The notes under the pieces were generated by a model. The model was not told the DNA's origin and did not search any database. It saw nothing but the letters and a program-made list of their open reading frames with translations. A stretch of 64,000 nt of DNA from Suipraeoptans intestinalis (GTDB taxonomy: Bacteria; Bacillota; Clostridia; Lachnospirales; Lachnospiraceae): assembly GCF_009696485.1 (NCBI RefSeq), contig NZ_VULY01000018.1:817001-881000 (forward strand), written 5' to 3'. Positions 17,932 to 26,341 of the stretch are shown here, one piece after another (the stretch's first letter is position 1; each line of letters begins with the position of its first letter). Made by a program: the position numbers and the translations under genes.

Positions 17932-19674
17932 TTACTTTTCTGACAGCATTGTGTCTATCATGGAAAGAACTTCTTTTCCCAGCGTATCGGATCTGTTCTG
18001 TGCATCTTCCAGGGACTCTCCCTTTACGCCATAGTAGAACTTCACCTTTGGTTCTGTTCCGGATGGGCGGACGCAAAGCCAGTTGTCTCCCTCCAGCTCG
18101 TAATACAGTACATTCGATACCGGAAGTCCGGTGTCTGTTGTTTCTCCCGTTCGGCAGTCCAGGATAACGGACGTCTGGTAATCCCGCACCCGTTCCACCT
18201 GATATCCTCCTACCTGCCTGGGCGGATTGGCGCGAAGGCTTCCCAGAATTTCCTGTATTTTCTGTAATCCTTCCATTCCCTGCAGAGTAATAGACTGGAT
18301 ATCGTCTTTGTAGAACCCATACTTTTTGTACAGATCCAGCATGGCATCCCACAGTGTCTTTCCCCGCGTCTTGTAGTACGCTGCCGCCTCGCACAGCGCC
18401 ATGGTGGCCGCCACAGCATCCTTGTCTCTTGCGTAGGTACCGATCAGGCAGCCATAGCTTTCTTCAAACCCAAACAGGTAACTGCCCTTTCCTTTCGTTT
18501 CAAAGCCCAGGATCTTCTGCCCGATAAATTTGAATCCCGTCAGAACTTCCATCAAGCCGATCCCATATCCCTTGGCGATGGCATCTGCCAGGTTGGAGGT
18601 TACGATCGTCTTGATCAGGTATCCGTCCTCCGGCAGTCCCAGCTTCTCTTTTTTCTGTCCGATCTCATAGTCTGCCAGAAGACAGCCGGACATATTCCCC
18701 GTCAGCTCCTTATAGGTCCCCGTCGCCGTATCTTTGACATAGACGCCAAGTCTGTCTGCATCCGGGTCGGTCGCCAGAACCAGATCTGCATCTACCTTCT
18801 CTGCCAGCTTCAGTCCCAGCTCAAACGCTTCCTTTGCCTCCGGGTTCGGGTAGGAAACGGTGGGGAAGTCCCCGTCGGGAAGCTCCTGTTCCTTGACCAC
18901 ATAGACATTTTCAAAGCCCAGCTCCGCCAGAATCCTTCTCACCGGCAGATTTCCGGTGCCGTGCAAAGGACTGTAGACGATCTTCAGTTCTTTTCCCATC
19001 CGGCAGATGGCGTCCTGATGCAGGATCAATTTTTTCAGTTCTGCTAGATAGCCGTCGTCGATCTCTTTTCCGATGGTGATATACAGACCTTCCTTCGTAG
19101 CTTCCTGCAATTCCATCGTTTTCAATGTATCATAATCCCGAAGGGCGTTCACCTCATCCATGATTCCTTTGTCATGGGGCGGCGTGATCTGTGCTCCGTC
19201 CTCCCAGTACACCTTGTATCCGTTGTACTCTGGCGGATTGTGGCTCGCCGTAATGTTGATGCCTGCAATACATCCCAGAGTTCTGACCGCATAGGACAGC
19301 TCCGGGGTGGGACGAAGAGATTCAAACACATAGGCCTTGATCCCGTTGGCCGCCAGACAAAGCGCTGCTTCCCGGGCAAATTCCGGAGACATTCTCCTGG
19401 AATCGTAGGCGATGGCCACTCCTTTCTCCTGCCCGTCTTTCTTCCTGATGTAGTTGGCCAGTCCCTGCGTTGCTTTCCTGACAGTATATACGTTGATCCG
19501 GTTGGTTCCTGCTCCTATGATCCCTCTTAGTCCTGCCGTTCCAAACTCCAGTTCCTTATAGAAACGCTCCTGTATCTCTTTCTCATTTCCTTTCAGCTGC
19601 TGCAGCTCCTTTTTTGTCTCCTCATCAAAGCACGGCTGGCTCAGCCATTCTTCATACTGTTTCATCACTTCCAT
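17932..19674 (-). CDS. pgcA: Phosphoglucomutase / phosphomannomutase (alpha-D-phosphohexomutase)
   Basis: A 580-residue enzyme interconverting glucose 1- and 6-phosphate, linking glycolysis to UDP-glucose and glycogen. Motifs in order: GTAGLRG near the start, the phosphoserine loop GINITASHNPPEYNG, the metal loop ATDPDADRLG, the sugar-binding GFEESYG, and the phosphate-binding RPSGTEPKVKFY. The frame is open to 19746, but AAGGAGGTGG five bases before the ATG at 19674 decides the start. It follows cca by 22 bases, so the two are probably co-transcribed. Confidence 0.94.
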   Translation of the reverse strand: MEVMKQYEEWLSQPCFDEETKKELQQLKGNEKEIQERFYKELEFGTAGLRGIIGAGTNRINVYTVRKATQGLANYIRKKDGQEKGVAIAYDSRRMSPEFAREAALCLAANGIKAYVFESLRPTPELSYAVRTLGCIAGINITASHNPPEYNGYKVYWEDGAQITPPHDKGIMDEVNALRDYDTLKTMELQEATKEGLYITIGKEIDDGYLAELKKLILHQDAICRMGKELKIVYSPLHGTGNLPVRRILAELGFENVYVVKEQELPDGDFPTVSYPNPEAKEAFELGLKLAEKVDADLVLATDPDADRLGVYVKDTATGTYKELTGNMSGCLLADYEIGQKKEKLGLPEDGYLIKTIVTSNLADAIAKGYGIGLMEVLTGFKFIGQKILGFETKGKGSYLFGFEESYGCLIGTYARDKDAVAATMALCEAAAYYKTRGKTLWDAMLDLYKKYGFYKDDIQSITLQGMEGLQKIQEILGSLRANPPRQVGGYQVERVRDYQTSVILDCRTGETTDTGLPVSNVLYYELEGDNWLCVRPSGTEPKVKFYYGVKGESLEDAQNRSDTLGKEVLSMIDTMLSEK

Positions 19675-19696
19675 AGGCCACCTCCTTGTGGGTTCA

Positions 19697-21094
19697 TTAT
19701 ATACCATCCTCTTTCTGTTGAAAAGATTCTTTTCTTTGAGCGGCAAGCTCCGTCAACTTTTCCCGGGAATTCCATTGCGGATGTTCCAACACCTGCTCCA
19801 GCATCCACTCCAGCGTTTCTCCCATCTCTTTCCCCGGCTGCATCCCCATCGCTATCAGATCTTTTCCCGAAACCGCCAGCTCTTTCAGGGATACACATTC
19901 TTCTTTTTGAATGATATCCTCGTAAATCTCCTGAACCCGCCGCAGATTCTCCAGCTTTTCTTCTCTCTTATAACTGCTCTGTGCCAGGGTATCCGCCATT
20001 CTGACCTTCAGGTAGTCCAAAAACAGATCTTTCCCGATCCGGTGCATTCCTTTCCTGACGGCAAGAGGCTCCGCCTTTATCCTATCATCATGAAAGCGGA
20101 TCAGTTTCGTTACCTTCTGCCGGGTTTCATTGTCAAACTTCAGCCGCTTCAAAATATGTTCCGCCATTTTTTCACTGACGGCTCCATGTCCTTTGAAGTG
20201 CGCCACTCCGTTTTCATCCATGGTTTTTCTGGCAGGTTTTCCGATATCGTGCAGCAGCATGGTCAGACGCAGACTTTTTTCCGGCAAAATGTTCTCCATA
20301 CTGTGTACGGTATGCAGCCCTACGCTGCAGTTGTGATGCGGCGTTTCCTGTTCGGTTTCCATCATCGCATCAAACTCCGGCAGGATGGCGCCTGTGATCC
20401 CCAGCTCATAGCCTTTCAGGATCATTTGCGGATTGGGCGACGTTACCAGCTTGACCAATTCTGCCTGGATCCGTTCTGCGCTGATCTCTCGGAGGGTGTC
20501 TGCCAGCTCCTTCATGGCAAAGGCCGTTTCCGCTTCCACCTGAAATCCCAGTTGTGCCGCAAACCGGATCCCTCTTAAAATGCGAAGCGCATCCTCTCTG
20601 AGACGTTCCCTGGGGTTTCCCACGCACCGGATCCTGCCTTCTCTTAGATCCTGTATTCCCTGAAAACAATCCACCAGCCCTCTTGTGGGATTGTATGCCA
20701 TCGCATTGATGGTAAAGTCTCTTCGGCGCAGGTCTTCCTTCAGGCTCTTGGTAAATTCCACATGGTCCGGATGGCGTCTGTCCGAATAGGTTCCGTCAAT
20801 CCGGTAGGTGGTTACTTCAAAGCTCTCTTTTTGCAGCCGCACCGTCACCGTTCCGTGTTCGATACCGGTATCGATGGTTCTGGAAAACAACCCCTTTATC
20901 TCCTCCGGGGAGGCCGACGTGGTCACATCCCAGTCCTGCGGCCTTCTTTTCAGCAGCGTATCCCGCACACAGCCTCCCACCGCATAGGCTTCATGCCCGC
21001 TTTCCTCCAGCCGGCTTATGATCTGCCTTACCTTCTCCGGTATGTCTATCTCCAGTTCTTTTACAGGCGTTTCTATCCGTTTTTCCTGCTCCAT
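19697..21094 (-). CDS. cca: CCA-adding tRNA nucleotidyltransferase with HD domain
   Basis: A 465-residue enzyme of the class II nucleotidyltransferase family that builds or repairs the CCA end of tRNAs. The head shows AYAVGGCVRDTLL and the catalytic DWDVTT; RRRDFTINAM and RLREDALRILRGIRFAAQ form the neck and the base-recognition part. LLHDIGKP with downstream HFKGHG is an HD phosphohydrolase domain. A CCA enzyme is needed here, because the tRNA-Ala and tmRNA of this window have no encoded CCA. GGAGG lies before the ATG. Confidence 0.93.
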   Translation of the reverse strand: MEQEKRIETPVKELEIDIPEKVRQIISRLEESGHEAYAVGGCVRDTLLKRRPQDWDVTTSASPEEIKGLFSRTIDTGIEHGTVTVRLQKESFEVTTYRIDGTYSDRRHPDHVEFTKSLKEDLRRRDFTINAMAYNPTRGLVDCFQGIQDLREGRIRCVGNPRERLREDALRILRGIRFAAQLGFQVEAETAFAMKELADTLREISAERIQAELVKLVTSPNPQMILKGYELGITGAILPEFDAMMETEQETPHHNCSVGLHTVHSMENILPEKSLRLTMLLHDIGKPARKTMDENGVAHFKGHGAVSEKMAEHILKRLKFDNETRQKVTKLIRFHDDRIKAEPLAVRKGMHRIGKDLFLDYLKVRMADTLAQSSYKREEKLENLRRVQEIYEDIIQKEECVSLKELAVSGKDLIAMGMQPGKEMGETLEWMLEQVLEHPQWNSREKLTELAAQRKESFQQKEDGI

Positions 21095-21170
21095 TCTTTC
21101 CTCCCGAATCTCCCCGGAAAGTCCCTTGTCCCTTTCCGTCCGACACTAGAAACTTTTCCTCTTAGCATAC

Positions 21171-21203
21171 GGGGACGGAAGAGTCTTCCTGCTCCCCGTC
21201 CCC
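21171..21203. repeat. GGGGACGG hairpin between cca and proS
   Basis: Arms GGGGACGG and CCGTCCCC with an inner GGAAGA/TCTTCC stem. The T-rich tail (CTCTTTTT) is on the plus strand, away from the genes. The same GGGACGG/CCGTCCC core returns at 39331-39375. It could be a dispersed palindromic repeat that doubles as a terminator. Confidence 0.5.
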
Positions 21204-21309
21204 TCTTTTTGCAAGGTTCTTCCCCAGATTCCTGTTTGCCGAAACTGCCTGGCTCTCTCTTCTCCTGCCGGGCGATGCGCTTTGGCATCTTCAGGAATAT
21301 CCGGCAAGC

Positions 21310-22752
21310 TTAATAGGATTTTCCCCAGTATGCCATATGCTTCGCCGGCTTGCCACACCAAATACAGGTATCTGAGATCATTTCTTCATCTTCGATCAGA
21401 CATCTGGTGGAAGCTCCTCCGGTTACATATTTTACTTCTCCTTCACATTCCGGATCCCCACACCAGCATGCTTTTACAAATCCGCGGTTTGCCTTGAATT
21501 TTTCTTCCATCTCTTCCATGGTCACTGCTGTGTCAATATGGCTGTCCAAAAATTCTTTGGCGCGGTCATACATATCCTGCTGCTCCTGCTCCAGGATCTC
21601 CCGGAGCCTTACGCTTATGGCATCCAGAGACACCACTTCCTTTTCCCTGTTGTCACGACGGACTACGATCACCTGGTTGTTTTCGATATCCTTCGGTCCG
21701 ATCTCGATCCTGGTGGGGATTCCTAGCATTTCCTGCTCGGAGAACTTCCATCCGGGACTCTTCTCGGAATCGTCGATCTTCACCCGGTATCCTGCCTTCT
21801 TCAGCTCATCCAACAGGGCGTAGGCTCTGTCCAGAACCCCTTCCTTGTGCTGTGCGATAGGGATAATACGGCATTCCACAGGCGCCACATGCGGCGGAAG
21901 CACCAGGCCGCTGTCGTCTCCGTGCACCATGATCAGCGCTCCGATACTTCTGGTGGACCATCCCCAGGAGGTCTCATACACACTGTGCAGCTCGTTGTTC
22001 TTGTCTACATATTTGATGTTAAACGCATCCGGGAATCCGCTTCCGAAGAAATGACTGGTAGCGGACTGCAGCGCCTTTCCGTCGTGCATCAGCGCTTCAA
22101 TGGTGTAGGTATCCTGTGCTCCCGCAAATTTTTCGTGCTCTGCCTTTCTTCCCGAAACAAAAGGAATGGCAAGCGTATCACGATAACAGTCCTCATACAC
22201 TTTCAGCATCTGGATGGTCCGCTCTTCCGCCTCCTCATAAGTGGCGTGGATGGTATGGCCTTCCTGCCACAAAAACTCCCTGGAACGCAGGAACGGTCTG
22301 GTGGTCTTTTCCCAGCGAAGCACTGAATTCCACTGGTTCCATACCTTCGGCAGATCCCTGTAGGACTGCACTGTTCTTGCCCACAGGTCGCAGAACAGCG
22401 TTTCTGAGGTAGGACGGATGCACAGTCTTTCCTGCAGCCTTTCCATTCCTCCATGTGTCACCCACGCAACCTCCGGAGCAAATCCATCTATGTGATCCGC
22501 TTCTTTTTCCAGCAGATTTTCCGGAATCAAAGTAGGAAGGTAAACGTTTTCTACTCCCGTTTCCTTAAATCTTCTGTCCAGATCCGCCTGGATCAGCTCC
22601 CAGATCGCATAACCGTTGGGCAGATAGTTCAGACAGCCCTTCACACTGGAATAATCGCAGAGCTCTGCTTCTCTTACTACATCTGTGTACCACTGCGCAA
22701 AGTTCTCGTCTCTGGACGTAATGCTTTGTACTAACTTCTTGTCTTTTGCCAT
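21310..22752 (-). CDS. proS: Prolyl-tRNA synthetase, archaeal/eukaryotic type
   Basis: A 480-residue class II synthetase charging tRNA-Pro. MAKDKKLVQSITSRDENFAQW is followed by class II motif 1 region, motif 2 (WNSVLRWEKTTRPFLRSREFLWQEGH) and motif 3 with GDDSGLVLPP. The C-terminal zinc-like domain (CWCGDPECEGEVKYV, then DTCIWCGKPA, ending MAYWGKSY) is diagnostic of the short eukaryotic-like form that lacks the bacterial editing insert. AAGGAG lies eight bases before the ATG. Expression is controlled by the T-box leader upstream. Confidence 0.95.
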   Translation of the reverse strand: MAKDKKLVQSITSRDENFAQWYTDVVREAELCDYSSVKGCLNYLPNGYAIWELIQADLDRRFKETGVENVYLPTLIPENLLEKEADHIDGFAPEVAWVTHGGMERLQERLCIRPTSETLFCDLWARTVQSYRDLPKVWNQWNSVLRWEKTTRPFLRSREFLWQEGHTIHATYEEAEERTIQMLKVYEDCYRDTLAIPFVSGRKAEHEKFAGAQDTYTIEALMHDGKALQSATSHFFGSGFPDAFNIKYVDKNNELHSVYETSWGWSTRSIGALIMVHGDDSGLVLPPHVAPVECRIIPIAQHKEGVLDRAYALLDELKKAGYRVKIDDSEKSPGWKFSEQEMLGIPTRIEIGPKDIENNQVIVVRRDNREKEVVSLDAISVRLREILEQEQQDMYDRAKEFLDSHIDTAVTMEEMEEKFKANRGFVKACWCGDPECEGEVKYVTGGASTRCLIEDEEMISDTCIWCGKPAKHMAYWGKSY

Positions 22753-22794
22753 AACTGTTCTCCTTTTCTGTTTGATATACGATAAGGAAACGCA

Positions 22795-22838
22795 AAACGC
22801 CGAATCCTGCGCTCCCCAAAGGGACCGAAGGACTCGGC
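22795..22838 (-). terminator. Attenuator hairpin of the proS T-box
   Basis: CGCCGAGTCCT and AGGATTCGGCG pair on the minus strand, then TTTTGCGTTT. It competes with the antiterminator that uses the T-box sequence. Confidence 0.85.
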
Positions 22839-23030
22839 GGTACCACCCTAATTAACTGCACTTTTGCAGTTCTCTCTGCTTGCCGTTAACGCCGGCATCT
22901 ACGCTGCACTTTCATGCAGTGGCTCCAAGGCGGGTTCCAAAAGACTTCTGCGGGAGCCTCTCACCTATCTGACTCCCTCTCTGGCGCAGGTTTCTTCTGT
23001 ACTGTTCCTCTTCATCGCCGTTTTTGATCA
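22796..23030 (-). promoter_or_regulatory. T-box riboswitch, proline specifier CCC
   Basis: The T-box bulge sequence AGGGTGGTACCGCC lies at 22849-22836 (minus), followed by the terminator stem. In stem I the segment GGAA-CCC-GCCTTGGAGCC places the specifier triplet CCC at 22934-22932, matching proline and the downstream proS. Uncharged tRNA-Pro would stabilise the antiterminator and allow proS transcription. AGAGAGGGAG near 22970 is the conserved beginning of stem I. Confidence 0.93.
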
Positions 23031-23036
23031 TGCTTT

Positions 23037-23065
23037 ATTCTAATAGGTGCCGTCTTGTTTGTCAA
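23037..23065 (-). promoter_or_regulatory. Promoter of the proS T-box transcript
   Basis: Minus strand: TTGACA (23065-23060), 17-base spacer, TAGAAT (23042-23037). Confidence 0.85.
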
Positions 23066-23273
23066 GCATTCTTCCCGCTTGCCGGCTTTCCTGATTTTTT
23101 CCATTTCCTCTCTGTTTTCTCTTTTTTTGCAGACAGTCCCTTCTCTTTTCCGTCTTATTTTATTTTTCTATAATTGTGTATGGTTCATAGAAATTATCAA
23201 TTTTCCTCCCTTTTTTGTTTCTGCTATACTGTTTAGGCAAAATGCAATGTCTTAACAGTAAGAGGAGGACTAT

Positions 23274-24692
23274 ATGAAAAAAAGACAACTCAGCCTGATA
23301 CTGGCTGCTGCGCTGACGGTAGGCTTATTATCTGCCTGTGCAGGAAAAAAAGAAGAGGTTGCTTCTTCCGAAAAAGCAGAAAAAGTCACTTATGAAAGTG
23401 TCTCCACAGAGGATCTGGAGAACGCACTGAAAGAAGAGAACACCATCGTGCTGGACGCCCGTTCCCAGGATTCTTACAGCGGCTGGGCCTTAAACGGCGA
23501 TGCACGCGGAGGACATATTCCGGGAGCCGACCTTTTTTCGGCCTTCTGGCTGACCTGTGACTATGATGACAAGGAAAACCTGGAGGGTCTGACCCGGAAG
23601 GAAGTTTTGAAAAAAGCTTTAAAAAACAAAGGCATCACCTCCGACAAGCAGGTGATCGTCTATGACACCAACGGAAAGGATGCCAAGGAAGTCTGCGATT
23701 ACCTCGCAAAGCAGGGCATCAAACAGCTTTCCACCTATGACGCCAAACAGTGGCTGTCCGATGACTCCAAAGAAACCGAATCCTACCTCAACTACGATAT
23801 GTATGTTCCGGCCAGTGTCGTAAATGAGATTGTTTCCGGCAATATACCCGAAGACTTTACTGCCTCCGATAAGATCGTGGTGCTGGATGTCAGCTGGGGA
23901 AGTGAAAAAAAGAGCGGCTACCTGGATGGACATGTGCCCACTTCCGTACACATCAACACCGACAGCTTTGAGCCGCCGAAGGTCTATGCCAATGACATCG
24001 AAGAATGGCGGCTTGCCGATCCCGCTACCCTGGAGGCTCTCCTCCTGAAAAACGGGATCACAAAGGATTCCTGTGTCATCGTCACAGGTCCCGAACCTAT
24101 GGCAGCCTGCCGTATGGCCGTAATCTGCAAATATATGGGAGTAGAGGATGTACAGGTGATGAGCGGCGGTCTGGTCACCTGGAAGGGCGAAGGCTACCAA
24201 CTGGAAAAGAAAGCCAACAAGCCGGAGGCAGAAAGTGACTTCGGCACGGAGGTTCCCGCCAATCCGCAATGGATCACCACCATCGAACAGGCAAAAGAAG
24301 GACTTCAGGATCCCGGCAGCATTCTGGTGGACAACCGTACCTGGGAAGAATACATCGGAAAAAGTTCCGGCTACGACTACTATGATGTTGCCGGAAGGAT
24401 CGAGGGCGCCGTATTCGGCCATGCCGGAATCGGAAGCTCCAGCTCTGTCTATTACTATCGGAATATCGACAAGACTATGCGGACCTCTTCCGACATCCTG
24501 AAGCTTTGGGAAAAAGACGGGATCGATCCCCAGAAGCACCTGATGTTCATGTGCGGAAGCGGATGGCGGGCCGCTGAGATCCTGTGGGACGCCAAAGTCA
24601 TGGGGCTGGAAAATACGTCTCTTTACAGTGACGGCTGGATCGCATGGAGCAACGAAGGAAATCCCTACGTAACCGGAGATCCCACAAAATAA
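23274..24692 (+). CDS. Exported lipoprotein with three rhodanese domains
   Basis: A 472-residue sulfurtransferase-family lipoprotein. The lipobox LLSACA with Cys21 gives a membrane-anchored protein outside the cell. Three rhodanese folds follow, at about 40-165, 170-315 and 325-470. Only the third keeps the active-site cysteine (CGSGWRA, Cys427). In domain 1 the loop reads YDTNGKDA and in domain 2 TGPEPMAA, both without Cys. Two tandem folds are common in thiosulfate sulfurtransferases; three are not. GGAGGA before the ATG sets the start. It is the only plus-strand gene between 1 and 36 kb and forms a single-gene unit with a shared terminator. Confidence 0.88.
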   Translation: MKKRQLSLILAAALTVGLLSACAGKKEEVASSEKAEKVTYESVSTEDLENALKEENTIVLDARSQDSYSGWALNGDARGGHIPGADLFSAFWLTCDYDDKENLEGLTRKEVLKKALKNKGITSDKQVIVYDTNGKDAKEVCDYLAKQGIKQLSTYDAKQWLSDDSKETESYLNYDMYVPASVVNEIVSGNIPEDFTASDKIVVLDVSWGSEKKSGYLDGHVPTSVHINTDSFEPPKVYANDIEEWRLADPATLEALLLKNGITKDSCVIVTGPEPMAACRMAVICKYMGVEDVQVMSGGLVTWKGEGYQLEKKANKPEAESDFGTEVPANPQWITTIEQAKEGLQDPGSILVDNRTWEEYIGKSSGYDYYDVAGRIEGAVFGHAGIGSSSSVYYYRNIDKTMRTSSDILKLWEKDGIDPQKHLMFMCGSGWRAAEILWDAKVMGLENTSLYSDGWIAWSNEGNPYVTGDPTK

Positions 24693-24711
24693 GACACCTG
24701 CTCCTAAACAA

Positions 24712-24775
24712 AATAAAAAAGCATCTCAAACCACACCGTCTTCTTGCTCCGGTTGTGGAATGGATGCTTTTTTTA
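24712..24775. terminator. Bidirectional terminator between the rhodanese lipoprotein and fabT
   Basis: AAAAAAGCATC pairs with GATGCTTTTTTT, with CCACA/TGTGG extending the stem. The two genes converge on it, and fabT's stop codon lies in its right edge. Confidence 0.85.
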
Positions 24776-25222
24776 TTTTGCCGGTACATAACCTGTAAAA
24801 AACTCTGTCAGTGCGTCTAGCGTCTTCATCAGCACCGGAAGCTCCTTCTCGTCCAGCCGTTCCAGGATCACTTTGGTCATCTGCCGGTGATAGTCCTCGT
24901 GGTGGAGGTAGGCTTTTCGCCCCTTCTCTGTCAGCCGCACATAGACGACGCGTCTGTCCGTTTCACTTCTTTCCCGTTTTACGTATTTTTTCTTTACCAG
25001 ACTGTTCATTGCCGTAGTCAGGGAGCCCACCGTGATGTTCAGCTTTTTGGCCACCATGGACATATTGCTGTCCTCCCCCAGCCCGATCGCCTCGATCACG
25101 TGCATATCGTTGTTGGTGATATCCCTGAATTCTTCCGTAATGATCGCCTTTTCCTCCAGTTCCCAGATTTCGTTGATCAGGTTTACCAACACCTCATTGA
25201 TGGTCCTGTATGCATCCTCCAT
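24773..25222 (-). CDS. fabT: MarR-family regulator of fatty-acid synthesis (FabT-like)
   Basis: A 149-residue winged-helix protein. MSMVAKKLNITVGSLTTAMNSLVKKKYVKRERSETDRRVV, given here by its landmarks at about residues 53-93, is the recognition helix and wing of MarR proteins. FabT in streptococci represses the fab operon when bound to long-chain acyl-ACP. Two things in the sequence link this protein to that role: it is the last gene of the fab cluster, and a TTTGA-3-TCAAA palindrome typical of FabT sites overlaps the operon promoter at 35766-35778. Unlike in streptococci, the gene is distal, and it has a promoter of its own inside the end of the preceding gene. Confidence 0.82.
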   Translation of the reverse strand: MEDAYRTINEVLVNLINEIWELEEKAIITEEFRDITNNDMHVIEAIGLGEDSNMSMVAKKLNITVGSLTTAMNSLVKKKYVKRERSETDRRVVYVRLTEKGRKAYLHHEDYHRQMTKVILERLDEKELPVLMKTLDALTEFFTGYVPAK

Positions 25223-25270
25223 GAATAATATCCTCTCCTCCTGCAGCTTTTACCTCTCTTCGCAGTCTAT

Positions 25271-25300
25271 AGTATACTCTCCCTTATACCAAAGAATCAA
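25271..25300 (-). promoter_or_regulatory. Internal promoter of fabT
   Basis: Minus strand: TTGATT (25300-25295) inside the last codons of the flavoprotein gene, 18-base spacer, TATACT (25276-25271). Confidence 0.6.
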
Positions 25301-26333
25301 TCACTTCTTTTACCCCTTCCATTTTTTTCACCGACGCTACGTTTCCTCCGCAAAACAAAAGGCCTTCTTCTATGTCTCCCTCAGCGGCGCGGATCAGCGC
25401 CTCGGTAATACAGTAAGGCGTACTTTTAGGATGGCAGCTTTTCAGACACCGGGTACAGCCGGCGGGCGGAATCCTTTCTGTTTTCAGCCTTTTCGTCAAG
25501 GTATTGGAGATGGCTCTTCCCGGCATTCCCACCGGACTTTTGATCAGCTCCACCTCTTCTTTCCCGGCCGTCACATACCTCTCCTTGTAGCGGGGATGTG
25601 CGTCACATTCCCAGGTGGCGATCAGCCTGGTGGCCACCTGTATTCCGTCTGCTCCCAGACGAAACGCTTCCTCTGCCTGACTTTTTTCTCCGATTCCCCC
25701 TGCCAGAATCACGGGAATAGGTACCTGGTAAGCATTTTCATAGCCTTTCGCCACTTCCATGATCTTTCGGATCTCCGTTTCGTATCCCACTGTCTGATAG
25801 AGGTCAAGCTGCTCCTTCTGAAAGCCCAGGTGTCCTCCGGCCATGGGGCCTTCTATGATTAAAAGCTCCGGCATTCTGCGGTATTTCTTTCCCCAGTACT
25901 TTAGAAGGATTTCTGCCGATCTGGCCGTGGAGACGATCACCCCCAGACAGATCGGGGAGTCTTTTACATATCCCGGCAGATCCATGGGAAGCCCTGCACC
26001 GGATATGATCAGGTCTGCTGAAAGCTCTTTTGCCTTTTCCACGGATTCCCTGTAGCAGGACATGACCGTCATAATATTAAAGCCGATCCAGCCCTTTCCT
26101 GCGATTTCTCTTGCCTTCCGGTATTCTCGCTCCATGGCAAGCAGATTGGCTTTTTGCGGCTCTTTCCGAAAGTTCTCCTCCCGGAATCCGATCTGTGCCG
26201 CCGATATGACGCCGATCCCTCCTTCTTTTGCCACAGCGCCCGCCAGACCTCCCAGACTGATGCCGATCCCCATTCCTCCCTGCAAAAAGGGACGTTCCAC
26301 TCTTCGCCCTCTAATCTCCAGTTGCTTTGCCAT
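25284..26333 (-). CDS. Nitronate monooxygenase-family flavoprotein with Fe-S-like cysteine motif (FabX-like candidate)
   Basis: A 349-residue FMN TIM-barrel protein of the NMO/FabK family. FLQGGMGIG (17-25) and AGGIGEKSQAEEAFRLGADGIQVATR (211-236, landmarks) bind FMN; GGHLG has the conserved His168. Unlike FabK, it has CTRCLKSCHPKSTPYC with Cys at 293, 296, 300 and 308, a spacing suited to a [4Fe-4S] cluster. Helicobacter FabX, an NMO-family flavoenzyme with such a cluster, inserts the double bond for unsaturated fatty acids. This operon has no fabA, fabM or fabN. A FabX-like role is therefore a reasonable inference; an ordinary nitronate oxidase is the alternative. It follows accDA by eight bases. 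Confidence 0.75.
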   Translation of the reverse strand: MAKQLEIRGRRVERPFLQGGMGIGISLGGLAGAVAKEGGIGVISAAQIGFREENFRKEPQKANLLAMEREYRKAREIAGKGWIGFNIMTVMSCYRESVEKAKELSADLIISGAGLPMDLPGYVKDSPICLGVIVSTARSAEILLKYWGKKYRRMPELLIIEGPMAGGHLGFQKEQLDLYQTVGYETEIRKIMEVAKGYENAYQVPIPVILAGGIGEKSQAEEAFRLGADGIQVATRLIATWECDAHPRYKERYVTAGKEEVELIKSPVGMPGRAISNTLTKRLKTERIPPAGCTRCLKSCHPKSTPYCITEALIRAAEGDIEEGLLFCGGNVASVKKMEGVKEVIDSLV

Positions 26334-26341
26334 AGCTTCTC

